From Deltaproteobacteria bacterium UBA796 (GTDB lineage: Bacteria; Myxococcota_A; UBA796), in the NCBI GenBank assembly GCA_002296975.1, contig DBIS01000292.1, forward strand, positions 1-8,245: 8,245 bases of DNA, given 5' to 3'. How positions within the stretch are numbered: position 1 is the stretch's first letter; the number at the start of each line of letters is the position of its first letter. The notes under the pieces are model-generated. The model did not search any database and was not told where the DNA came from. It saw nothing but the letters and a program-made list of their open reading frames with translations. This document shows, piece after piece, positions 1 through 6,882 of this stretch. The position numbers were made by a program, and so were the translations under genes.

Positions 1-678
1 TTGGCCTTGATCGCCGGCACCGCGAGCGTCACTGGCTTTGCGGTCCTCACCGCCGTACCTTTCTCACTCGGAGCCGCCATCTACATCGCGGAGTTCGCCC
101 CGCCCAAGGCCAGAGAGTCCCTCAAAGTCTTGGTCGAGCTTTTGGCCGCTATCCCCAGCGTGGTCTGGGGCTTTATCGGTCTCAGCATCATGAATCCGCT
201 CATTATCGCCATCTTTGATGTGCCTATCGGCCTCAATGTGCTCAACGCAGGGTTGATTTTAGGGCTCATGAGCGCACCGATCATGTGCACCATCGCAGAG
301 GACGCGCTCAAAGCCGTGCCCGACAAATACCGAGAAGGTGCTGAAGCCTTGGGGGCCACCCGCGCCCAGGTCATCTTTCGCGTGGTGTTGCCCGCCGGAA
401 AGACCGGACTGATGGCCGCCGCACTGTTGGGCGTCGGACGGGGCTTCGGCGAAACCATGGCGGTCCTGATGGCCTCTGGGCACTCGATCAACATGCCGGA
501 CAGCCCCTTTGACTCGGTGCGCGCACTCACCGCAACCATCGCCGCGGAGCTCGGCGAGACGGCCAATGGCTCTGAGCATTACCAAGCCTTGTTCACCTTG
601 GGCATCTTGCTCTTTGTCGTCACCTTTTGTATCAACCTGACCGCAGACATCGTCGTTCGGGGAATCCGCAAAAAATGA
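1..678 (+). CDS. pstC: PstC, phosphate ABC transporter permease (5' end outside window)
   Basis: One of the two membrane subunits that form the phosphate channel of the high-affinity PstSCAB importer in the inner membrane. Seen: 225 residues, almost all hydrophobic helices. The EAA-type cytoplasmic loop that docks on the ATPase lies at about residues 110-136 (YREGAEALGAT, then VVLP). It is followed by the Pst-typical RGFGETMAV segment (147-155), whose charged residues are implicated in phosphate translocation in the family. Helices are visible near 10-30, 42-65, 80-98, 137-158 and 195-218. PstC proteins are usually about 300 residues, so the N-terminal helix and periplasmic loop lie before the window. 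The TTG at base 1 is simply the first codon and not a credible start. The stop TGA overlaps the ATG of pstA (ATGA), indicating coupling. PstC rather than PstA is inferred from gene order and the RGFGETMAV form. Confidence 0.93.
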   Translation: MALIAGTASVTGFAVLTAVPFSLGAAIYIAEFAPPKARESLKVLVELLAAIPSVVWGFIGLSIMNPLIIAIFDVPIGLNVLNAGLILGLMSAPIMCTIAEDALKAVPDKYREGAEALGATRAQVIFRVVLPAGKTGLMAAALLGVGRGFGETMAVLMASGHSINMPDSPFDSVRALTATIAAELGETANGSEHYQALFTLGILLFVVTFCINLTADIVVRGIRKK

Positions 679-1550
679 GTATGTTCGCAGCCACCGCCTT
701 AAACCGAAAAAATGCCACCAAGCAGGCGTGGATCAGTCGGGCATTCGGTGCGATGACCATCTCCTTGGTGATCCCGGTTGTCTTGGTCATGGGCACCTTG
801 ATTCACCGTGGCGCACCCTCGCTATCGTGGGCCTTTTTGACCGAAGACCCAACCGGTGGCATGACCGCGGGCGGGATCTTTCCTGCGCTGTTTGGAACAG
901 TCTGCATTGTCATCGTCGCCTTGCTCGCCTCGGTCCCAGTGGGTGTGGCCGCAGCGATTTATCTGAGCGAGTACGCACCAGACAATGTGTTCACCCGAAT
1001 CATCAACTTGGCCATCATCAACCTGGCGGGCGTTCCATCCATCGTCCACGCCCTCTTTGGTGTGGGCGCCTTCGTGTTGTTCATGGATTTTGGCACATCC
1101 ATCCTGGCCGCAAGCCTGACCCTCGCGGTGATGACTTTGCCCGTGGTCATCGTCTCCACCCGAGAGTCCTTGGTCGCAGTCCCCCAAGCTTACAGAGACG
1201 CGTGCTTGTCCATGGGGGCCACCAAGTGGCAGACCATCTGGCGGGTCGTGCTGCCAAACGCCATCTCCGGCATCCTCACCGGCATCATTCTTGAAGTCTC
1301 CCGCACCGCCGGGGAGACAGCCCCGATCATGTTTACAGGCGCCGCCTTCTTTCTGCCCTTTTTACCTCAATCGGTGTACGACCAAACCATGGCCATGTCA
1401 CTGCACCTCTTTGTGGTGGCCACCCAAGTGCCGAACGTGCCCGAATCACTGCCTTATGGGGTCGCTTTGATCCTCGTGGGCATGGTCTTGGTGATGAACT
1501 CGGTGTCCATCGGCTTTCGGGTCTATTTACGAGGCAAACGCAAATGGTAA
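675..1550 (+). CDS. pstA: PstA, phosphate ABC transporter permease
   Basis: Second membrane subunit of the phosphate importer and partner of PstC. Seen: 291 residues with about six hydrophobic helices (roughly 25-43, 69-96, 107-137, 143-163, 196-218, 260-282). The EAA loop is at 173-202 (YRDACLSMGAT, then RVVLPNAISG). The PstA-typical SRTAGETAP segment is at 209-217 and the tail is basic (RGKRKW). The length matches PstA proteins. I chose the ATG at 675 because it overlaps the pstC stop as ATGA and puts a short basic segment before helix 1. The open frame extends upstream to 627, but that would lie inside pstC, and the ATG at 681 is a possible alternative. No strong ribosome binding site is visible at 675, consistent with translational coupling. 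The last 7 bases overlap the next gene. Confidence 0.93.
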   Translation: MSMFAATALNRKNATKQAWISRAFGAMTISLVIPVVLVMGTLIHRGAPSLSWAFLTEDPTGGMTAGGIFPALFGTVCIVIVALLASVPVGVAAAIYLSEYAPDNVFTRIINLAIINLAGVPSIVHALFGVGAFVLFMDFGTSILAASLTLAVMTLPVVIVSTRESLVAVPQAYRDACLSMGATKWQTIWRVVLPNAISGILTGIILEVSRTAGETAPIMFTGAAFFLPFLPQSVYDQTMAMSLHLFVVATQVPNVPESLPYGVALILVGMVLVMNSVSIGFRVYLRGKRKW

Positions 1551-2311
1551 GCCATGCCCCAGTGCACCTGAGCGTCGAAGACCTCACGATCGCTTATGAC
1601 GGCAAAACCGCCATCAGCGGGATCAACCTCGAGATCCGGAAAAATGAAATTTTTGGCATCATCGGTCCGGCTGGAAGCGGGAAAACAAGCTTTCTACGGA
1701 TTTTAAACCGGATGGACGCCAACGTGAACAATATGTCATGGACGGGGTCAGTCTCCTATAATGGCACCGATTTACGCACTTGGCGCAACCTGTACGCCTT
1801 GCGCAGAAAGGTGGGCGTGGTCTTCCCTTTACCGGTCGGCCTTCCCATGAGCATCTATGAAAACGTTGCTTTTTCTCCCCGAATTCGTGGCATCAAAAAC
1901 AAGGCCGAAATCGATGACATCGTTGAACGTTGCCTCACTCGCGCAGCCTTATGGGACGAAGTCAAAGACCGGCTCGACGCGCTTGGGAGTCTGCTGAGCG
2001 GCGGGCAACAACAGCGGCTCACCATCGCCCGGGCCCTGTCCCAAGAGCCAGACCTCTTGCTTCTCGATGAGTTTTCCATCGCAGTCGACCCCGTGACCAC
2101 CATGCGCATCGAAGATGTGCTCAAAGAACTCAAAAGCGAGCTCACCATCGTGTTGGTCACAAACCTGGTCCAGCAATGTCGGCGCTTGGCCGACCGTACA
2201 GCCTTCTTTTTATCTGGGGAATGTGTCGAGGTGGGTGACACCGAGGACTTCTTCACCGGCACCGTCAAAGATCAACGCACACGAGACTATGTGGAGGGTC
2301 GTTTTGGCTGA
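1544..2311 (+). CDS. pstB: PstB-1, phosphate transporter ATPase with degenerate Q- and H-loops
   Basis: ATP-binding subunit of the phosphate importer, on the cytoplasmic face. Seen (255 residues): A-loop Tyr18, Walker A GPAGSGKT (41-48), ABC signature LSGGQQQR (151-158), Walker B LLLLDE (171-176) with catalytic Glu176, and the PstB-typical ending YVEGRFG. Three normally fixed sites are altered. The Q-loop Gln is Pro95 (VVFPLPVGLP instead of the usual VFQKPNPFP-like motif). The switch His is Asn207 (VTNLVQQ instead of VTHNMQQ). The segment after Walker B reads DEFSIAVDP rather than DEPTSALDP. A GAGG ribosome binding site ends 9 bases before the ATG. The gene overlaps pstA by 7 bp and the next ATPase gene by 8 bp. 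The frame is intact and the rest is highly PstB-like, so decay is unlikely. Inferred: it contributes its signature to the active site of a heterodimer with PstB-2. Confidence 0.92.
   Translation: MVSHAPVHLSVEDLTIAYDGKTAISGINLEIRKNEIFGIIGPAGSGKTSFLRILNRMDANVNNMSWTGSVSYNGTDLRTWRNLYALRRKVGVVFPLPVGLPMSIYENVAFSPRIRGIKNKAEIDDIVERCLTRAALWDEVKDRLDALGSLLSGGQQQRLTIARALSQEPDLLLLDEFSIAVDPVTTMRIEDVLKELKSELTIVLVTNLVQQCRRLADRTAFFLSGECVEVGDTEDFFTGTVKDQRTRDYVEGRFG
2293..2298 (+). promoter_or_regulatory. Ribosome binding site deciding a TTG start for PstB-2
   Basis: GGAGGG lies inside the 3' end of pstB-1 and 5 bases before the TTG at 2304. It is the strongest Shine-Dalgarno match in the operon. It supports initiation at TTG rather than at the ATG at 2289, which lies upstream of this site. 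Confidence 0.6.
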
Positions 2312-3071
2312 TCAACCTGCCATTCTCACCCAAGATTTAAGCCTTTGGTATGGCGATTTTCAGGCACTTTTCGATGTCAACCTATCGATCAAAGCCGGCC
2401 AAATCACCTCGCTTATCGGCCCATCGGGTTGCGGAAAGTCCACATTTTTAAGGTGCATCAACCGGATCAACGAGCGGCTCGGCTACGTCAAAACGACAGG
2501 AAAAGTGTCGGTGATGGGCCACGATGTCTACGCGCCCGAGGCCGAACTTATCCAGGTCCGGCGCCATATCGGGATGGTCTTTCAGCGACCAAACCCACTG
2601 CCCCTGTCCATTCGTGACAACATCCTATTTGGTCATCGCTTGCATCATCCAGACGACCGCTCCAAAAGCGTTGAAGATGGGCTTGTCGAAAAATCCTTAC
2701 AAACTGTGCTGCTGTGGGACGAACTCAAGGATCGCCTCAACGCACCCGCGATTGGCCTGAGCCTCGAAGCCCAGCAAAAGCTCTGCATTGCCAGACTGTT
2801 ACCCGTCAAACCCACTGTGTTGCTGATGGACGAACCCTGCTCTGCCTTAGATCCCAAAGGCACCGAGGCGGTCGAAGAGCTCATCTGGACCTTAAGGGGC
2901 GAGTACACCATCTTGATCGTGACGCACAATATGGCCCAAGCCCGCCGCGCCACCGAAGAGTGCATTTTCATGCTCATGGGCAAAGTGATCGAGCACACCG
3001 CCACCGACAAGATGTTCGTCAGCCCAGTCCATCAAGAAACCGCTGACTATATCGAAGGCCGGTACGGTTAA
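2304..3071 (+). CDS. pstB: PstB-2, phosphate transporter ATPase with degenerate signature motif
   Basis: Second PstB-type ATPase, directly after PstB-1. Seen, numbering from the TTG at 2304 (255 residues): A-loop Tyr16, Walker A GPSGCGKST (39-47), Q-loop VFQRPNP with Gln94, Walker B LLMDEP with Glu177, D-loop SALDP (180-184) and switch His208 (VTHNM), all canonical. The ABC signature is not: where PstB has LSGGQQQR this protein has LSLEAQQK (152-159), losing both glycines and the following Gln. The ending YIEGRYG is PstB-typical. I prefer the TTG start because a strong GGAGGG (2293-2298) sits 5 bases upstream and the resulting length equals PstB-1. An in-frame ATG at 2289 would add five residues and has no such site. 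It overlaps pstB-1 by 8 bp. Inferred: its Walker motifs pair with the intact signature of PstB-1. No phoU follows; the next gene is convergent. Confidence 0.92.
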   Translation: MADQPAILTQDLSLWYGDFQALFDVNLSIKAGQITSLIGPSGCGKSTFLRCINRINERLGYVKTTGKVSVMGHDVYAPEAELIQVRRHIGMVFQRPNPLPLSIRDNILFGHRLHHPDDRSKSVEDGLVEKSLQTVLLWDELKDRLNAPAIGLSLEAQQKLCIARLLPVKPTVLLMDEPCSALDPKGTEAVEELIWTLRGEYTILIVTHNMAQARRATEECIFMLMGKVIEHTATDKMFVSPVHQETADYIEGRYG

Positions 3072-3083
3072 AAACCGGCTTTC
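3054..3083. terminator. Stem-loop at the pstB-2 / porin convergence, possible bidirectional terminator
   Basis: GAAGGCCGGT (3054-3063) can pair with ACCGGCTTTC (3074-3083) across a 10-base loop, giving a 10-bp stem with one G-U pair. An alternative inner hairpin is CGGTT-AAA-AACCG (3065-3077). Both stop codons lie in the loop. The T-run on either strand is short, so intrinsic termination is plausible but not certain. Both arms also encode protein: the left arm is the end of PstB-2 and the right arm is the C-terminus of the porin. Confidence 0.35.
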
Positions 3084-4066
3084 ATCCTAAAGAAAATACC
3101 TTTCTCTGGCTGATCAGGATCGGCCTCGGACTCGGTCACCTCATAGAGAAAACCCGCCGATACCAAAGAATTAAAGTCTTTGGTGACCCCCCCACGCATG
3201 GTGGTCAAGCCATCGACCTCCATCTCTGTATTCGGGTCCCACTTATCGTATCGCACCACAATATTGAGCAACTCTGGCACTTTGCCCACCAAGTTTCCAG
3301 ACACCCCTCGACCCTTGAGTTCGCCAGCTGTTTCTGAGAGATACTCTCCCCACGCCCCGAAATTCTTGTGTTTCATGCCTATGGCTGCCACAAGCACTGT
3401 GGTGCTGTCGATGTCTTCGTGAGTATAAAAGTCATCGCTGATAAACAGGCTGATAGGAAGCTTGATGTCCCCATGAATCGGGTCGACGGTCAGCCGGGCC
3501 TGAAAGGATTTTGCGTGGTCGACATCGGGCATTCCAGCACCTTCACCGTTGACCATAGAGGCGGCCCAGCTCACCACGCCATCGGCATGCTTTCCGAGCG
3601 CGTGGACACCCATATCTGCAGAGTTCAACACACCCTCTTGATCGGCAAAAGATTTCGCGACCCACCGGTGACCCCAAAACTGCTCAGAAAAGCCAATCAT
3701 GGGGGTGGAGGCTGAGCCGAAACGAAGCTTGACGCCCTCTGCGAGTGCGACCTGCAAATATGCGTATTTCAGCACCGCTTGGAGCTGCTCATCTTCGGTA
3801 CGAGCGACATCGGTGGTGAGCCGAACTGAAAAGGTATTGTCGATACGCGCCTTGAGGTTGAAATAAGCGCGGTCCACATCGAAGCCATTGGGCCGTGGGT
3901 CGCCATCGACGTACCCGGCATAGGGCGTGGGTTTGAGATCATAGCCATAGTGCGCGTACACCTTGGCACCCACAGCCACTTTGGGGTTGGGGCCGCCACC
4001 GGCAAAGGCCGCGGAGAAAAGGCTGCTGCCAAGAAAAAGAGCCATTGAGCGATAAAGTGGACGCAT
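3068..4066 (-). CDS. Outer-membrane porin, phosphate-selective porin O/P-like
   Basis: Predicted 332-residue outer-membrane beta-barrel. Seen: a Sec signal peptide (MRPLYRS, a hydrophobic stretch, cleavage expected after AFA at residue 22) and alternating amphipathic strands throughout. FDVDRAYFNLKARID (62-76) is typical of porin O/P-like barrels, as is the region around RFGSASTP (115-122) and GVLNSADMGVHALGK (145-159), followed by a VNGEG turn. The protein ends in Phe (FFRMKAGF), the usual barrel assembly signal. The start is supported by GGAGA on the minus strand 7 bases before the ATG. It is somewhat shorter than OprP/OprO-type porins (about 400 residues), so the barrel may have fewer strands or shorter loops. 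It is convergent with the pst operon and its stop codon overlaps that of pstB-2. Anion or phosphate uptake is inferred from family resemblance and location; substrate selectivity cannot be read from the sequence. Confidence 0.75.
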   Translation of the reverse strand: MRPLYRSMALFLGSSLFSAAFAGGGPNPKVAVGAKVYAHYGYDLKPTPYAGYVDGDPRPNGFDVDRAYFNLKARIDNTFSVRLTTDVARTEDEQLQAVLKYAYLQVALAEGVKLRFGSASTPMIGFSEQFWGHRWVAKSFADQEGVLNSADMGVHALGKHADGVVSWAASMVNGEGAGMPDVDHAKSFQARLTVDPIHGDIKLPISLFISDDFYTHEDIDSTTVLVAAIGMKHKNFGAWGEYLSETAGELKGRGVSGNLVGKVPELLNIVVRYDKWDPNTEMEVDGLTTMRGGVTKDFNSLVSAGFLYEVTESEADPDQPEKGIFFRMKAGF

Positions 4067-4137
4067 GAGGAGTCTCCGAAGTCTTGGTGGTTAAGCATGA
4101 GTCATCTAACAGATAGAGCAGCCGAGGTGGCCTGAAA
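4067..4137. promoter_or_regulatory. Divergent spacer between the porin and the DksA-like gene
   Basis: These 71 bases must hold the 5' ends of both divergent genes. The ribosome binding site for the porin (minus strand, 4074-4077) and GAGGTGG for the DksA-like gene (4124-4130, 7 bases before its ATG) are clear. Core promoter matches are weak on both strands, for example TTGGTG (4084-4089) with a poor -10 near 4107 on the plus strand. I see no convincing PhoB box, so regulation by phosphate is not shown. Confidence 0.35.
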
Positions 4138-4515
4138 ATGATCGATGATAATCTCTTGGCCGACACCCTCAGTGATGAACACCGCTCAACGCTCGAGGCT
4201 GCATTGCGCGCGCTCAAGACGGATCTGGTCCAATTCATCGCCTCTATCACCGAGGCCACAGCCACCGTGGTACTCGACCAAGGTCAGCAAGGTCGACTCA
4301 GCCGCATCGACGCCATGGCAGCCCAAAAGATGGCTCAGGCTCACAAACGGCGAGCAGGGGTCCGCTTGGAGCGGGTGGTCCACATCTTGAGCCAATCTAA
4401 AAACGAGGACTTCGGCTGCTGTGGTGACTGCGTTGAGCCCATCCCCATGGCCCGGTTGATGGCCCGGCCTGACGCCGTGCTCTGTGTGGATTGTGCGAGC
4501 GCCCGCGAGGGGTGA
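4138..4515 (+). CDS. DksA/TraR-family zinc-finger protein
   Basis: Predicted 125-residue regulator that by family binds the secondary channel of RNA polymerase and alters transcription initiation, often with ppGpp. Seen: a charged helical N-terminal half (about 13-85), likely a coiled-coil hairpin. It contains LDQ (46-48) and the GRLSRIDA motif (52-59) characteristic of short DksA-like proteins at the coiled-coil tip region. The C-terminal zinc finger has Cys95-x2-Cys98 and Cys116-x2-Cys119, with RLMARPDAVLCVDC between and after. The four Cys ligands are intact, and an extra Cys94 precedes the first. Length lies between TraR (about 73) and E. coli DksA (151). GAGGTGG, 7 bases upstream, supports the ATG at 4138. 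It is divergent from the porin and converges on a lipoprotein gene 12 bases away. Whether it acts on the neighbouring genes is unknown; the symbol dksA is withheld because it is probably a paralogue. Confidence 0.82.
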   Translation: MIDDNLLADTLSDEHRSTLEAALRALKTDLVQFIASITEATATVVLDQGQQGRLSRIDAMAAQKMAQAHKRRAGVRLERVVHILSQSKNEDFGCCGDCVEPIPMARLMARPDAVLCVDCASAREG

Positions 4516-4527
4516 CAAAGGTCGACC

Positions 4528-6882
4528 CTAGTCAATCATCGCCCGAATCTCACGGGGGTGCGCCCACTCAAAGGCCGATGAGTCACCATAATGGGCGTTG
4601 ACTGTATCGATGAAATCCCGCAAAAGCGTCTCGGTCGCGATGGGCTCTTCGGGGCCATCCTCTCCGTCTGGGTCGGACATAAATGGGTCATTGTTCACAT
4701 CACGTAGGTTGAGCGTACCCAGGTCGTGAATGTGGAAATACCAGGTATTGAGCGCCCCCAGACGGCGGTTGGCGATGGCGGTGCGCAAATCCTGAAAAAC
4801 CGCATCATGGTCTGCAGCTTGGTAGGCAATCGGCGCGCCAGAACTGAAAAAATCGATCATATACAGGCCACTGAGCTGCTGTTCTGAGATTTTCACCGTC
4901 GACCAAGACAAACCAGGCATGTACAATAATTTGGAGCGCGGGGCGTCTTGGGTCCAGTTCTCGATATCGCCCAAATGCCATGCGGCCGTCTTGTCCTCGA
5001 GGGCCCACGGTGCCAGGTCTTTTCCCCGAACATCCCCAAATTGGACCTCGTCGTATGCCCACGCGCTGGCAAACATACTCAAATCAAAACCGGTGTTGCC
5101 CACGCTTGGACGGACCACCTCTTGGTACAAGCGAATCCAGTCATGATCCCACATCCGATGCCTGTCTGCCCCAGAGATAAATTGCCCACCACCCCTGATG
5201 TTGCGGTCGACCAAATCCACCTGGGGGGTCATGAATTCTTGGTAGCAATCCCAATCACCCAAAGCGCAGTAGTCGGGATCGTCCGGAAAACACGCGGTGG
5301 AAGACGCTGCGGCTACCCAATGGGGAGAGTCGCGGTTGCAATGGACGGGGTTTGAGTCGTGGCCACCATCTGTGCAGTGAAAACAGGGGCGATTGTGCAG
5401 TAAAACGCCCATGGTAAAGCCGTGGTCGGCCATCTCATCAAAAATCGCGGTTTCACCACACTCTTCGGCCTTTTGGGCAAAATTGTCGGTGATGCCCAGG
5501 GCCACCGGAACCCCCAAACCCGCGACGATGGCGGCGTTGTTGCGAACCAAGCGAAGTTCACGGGCAAAATCGATGTCCCCACCCACACATGGAATGTCCA
5601 TATTGAAGCTAGACGGTTCCTCGATGGTGGTGAATAAAAACCCGAATAAGGGTGTGTCTGAAAGTGGGTCTGAGTTCGTCTCAGCATCGGGCAATGGGCC
5701 GAACACCCAGACATCAACCCCGCCGTCAGTGCCCAAATCTGGATTATCCAGATACACGGCCACATCTCCTCGGCCATTCGGTTCGCCCAAGGCCAATATC
5801 GGCGCTTCGATGGATTGAACATCCAAGACACCGCTACCGTTGAGCAACACTAAGGACCACACACCGTCTTGAACAACGGACACCCAAGCCAGGCCTCGGC
5901 GACCATCGGCGACCACCGCTTTCGCTGTGCCATCGAATCTAAAATCCACACGCTCGCCGTGGCCGTCAGCGCCCATTTTGAGTTGGGACACCCCACCTGA
6001 TTTCATGGTGAGCCACGCCACCCGAGCGCCTGTACCCACCGCCATCGCCATCGCAGCATCGATCTCGGTTGGGCCCAAATCGACAGCATCGAGAATCTGG
6101 AGATCATGGGTGCGCAAACGAACCACACGATTGTGAGTGCCATCGAGGGCTAAAATCACATCCCCCTGGATGGCAAGACCCATCACCTCAAACTCCAGCA
6201 GCCTTTTTCGAATAAAGGTGCCATCATCTGCCGAAACGACCGCCAATGCCCGATGCTCGGCCGAGCTCAAAACCACCGCCCGCTCACTGCCAATGGCCAC
6301 ACAAGGTCCCGTATACGAGCCCGACGCGCTCAGTGCTGGAGGGAGGGACCGCACCCCCAACACCTGGTTGTAAGTATAGGGTTTCGGGCCGGTCTTTCCT
6401 GCGTCCACGACCTCCATTCGAGTGCCGTTTTCTTTCACCAAAATCAAGGTCTGGCTGGCCGGGTCCACACACCAGTTCACCGTGGGGTTGGGGCTAGACA
6501 ATAAGCCCGATTCCCGCTCAATCCCACCCCGGCAAGCGCCAGTCTCGTCGAAGGATCCGCCCAAACAATACGTCCCATACGAATGCACCCAGGTGTGGGT
6601 GATGGTGCGAATATTTAGACCATCGTTGTCGCGAACAAAGGTCGTTCCATGACTGGGATGGGTCACAGCACCGCCCACGCCATCAAGTCCGATTATCTCA
6701 GTTTTCGCAATGCTTTCAATTACATATGAAAGTTCATCAAAAAGTCCGCTATCGCCAGCGGTGTCCTCTGAGGGTCGCAGATCGGTGCCAGAATCAACAC
6801 CGTTGGTCCCATCAAGCACCGTTTGAGATTTATCACCACCACAGGCAACGGCGGCACATAAAAATATTGGCGACCACCTCAT
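4528..6882 (-). CDS. Large lipoprotein: propeller-like N-half, possible deacetylase/glycosidase-like C-half
   Basis: 784 residues; I do not recognise a named family. Seen: a short signal with lipobox AVAC (Cys14) followed by GGDKSQ, so probably lipid-anchored, although position -3 is Ala rather than Leu. A flexible Asp/Gly/Thr/Ser-rich linker spans 17-48. From about 60 to 400 there are repeated short beta-strand segments (CVAIGSERAVVLSS, GDVILALDGTHNRVVRL, RGLAWVSVVQDGVWSLVLL) that resemble WD40/YVTN propeller blades. From about 410 a different domain follows. It starts with FGFLFTTIEEPSSFNMDIP and includes GITDNFAQ (463-470), MADHGFTMGVLLH (484-496), six Cys (500, 503, 515, 531, 539, 546), WYFHIHDLGTL (714-724) and HPREIRAMID at the end. 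The strand-helix rhythm and the scattered Asp and His residues recall divergent polysaccharide deacetylase or glycosidase barrels, but the canonical TFDDG motif is absent. ATGA overlap with the upstream gene suggests co-expression. Confidence 0.8.
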   Translation of the reverse strand: MRWSPIFLCAAVACGGDKSQTVLDGTNGVDSGTDLRPSEDTAGDSGLFDELSYVIESIAKTEIIGLDGVGGAVTHPSHGTTFVRDNDGLNIRTITHTWVHSYGTYCLGGSFDETGACRGGIERESGLLSSPNPTVNWCVDPASQTLILVKENGTRMEVVDAGKTGPKPYTYNQVLGVRSLPPALSASGSYTGPCVAIGSERAVVLSSAEHRALAVVSADDGTFIRKRLLEFEVMGLAIQGDVILALDGTHNRVVRLRTHDLQILDAVDLGPTEIDAAMAMAVGTGARVAWLTMKSGGVSQLKMGADGHGERVDFRFDGTAKAVVADGRRGLAWVSVVQDGVWSLVLLNGSGVLDVQSIEAPILALGEPNGRGDVAVYLDNPDLGTDGGVDVWVFGPLPDAETNSDPLSDTPLFGFLFTTIEEPSSFNMDIPCVGGDIDFARELRLVRNNAAIVAGLGVPVALGITDNFAQKAEECGETAIFDEMADHGFTMGVLLHNRPCFHCTDGGHDSNPVHCNRDSPHWVAAASSTACFPDDPDYCALGDWDCYQEFMTPQVDLVDRNIRGGGQFISGADRHRMWDHDWIRLYQEVVRPSVGNTGFDLSMFASAWAYDEVQFGDVRGKDLAPWALEDKTAAWHLGDIENWTQDAPRSKLLYMPGLSWSTVKISEQQLSGLYMIDFFSSGAPIAYQAADHDAVFQDLRTAIANRRLGALNTWYFHIHDLGTLNLRDVNNDPFMSDPDGEDGPEEPIATETLLRDFIDTVNAHYGDSSAFEWAHPREIRAMID

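Noticed and set aside
1..3. TTG at base 1 as the real start of pstC
   Set aside because: The protein would lack the N-terminal helix and periplasmic loop of the PstC family; the window edge cuts the gene.
627..674. N-terminal extension of PstA from an upstream ATG
   Set aside because: The extra residues are basic, unlike PstA, and lie inside pstC; the ATGA overlap start at 675 is the better choice.
2115..2303. Long N-terminal extension of PstB-2 upstream into pstB-1
   Set aside because: The translated residues have no PstB similarity and are out-of-frame pstB-1 sequence; the homologous region begins at about base 2304.
1544..2311. PstB-1 as a decaying pseudogene copy
   Set aside because: The frame is intact, Walker A, signature, Walker B and C-terminal PstB motifs are kept, and overlaps with both neighbours are precise. 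The losses are exactly those compensated by PstB-2.
4094..4115. Possible PhoB box upstream of the porin (minus strand CTGTTAG-ATGA-CTCATGC)
   Set aside because: The first half matches CTGTCAT at about five of seven positions but the second half fits poorly, so it is no better than chance.
5373..5384. CFHC in the large lipoprotein as a c-type haem site
   Set aside because: The haem motif is CxxCH; here Thr follows the second Cys.
5313..5831. Long overlapping open frames in other frames of the lipoprotein and pst genes
   Set aside because: They are Arg/Pro/Ser-rich shadow translations without domain motifs, and the overlapping frames have clear protein features.
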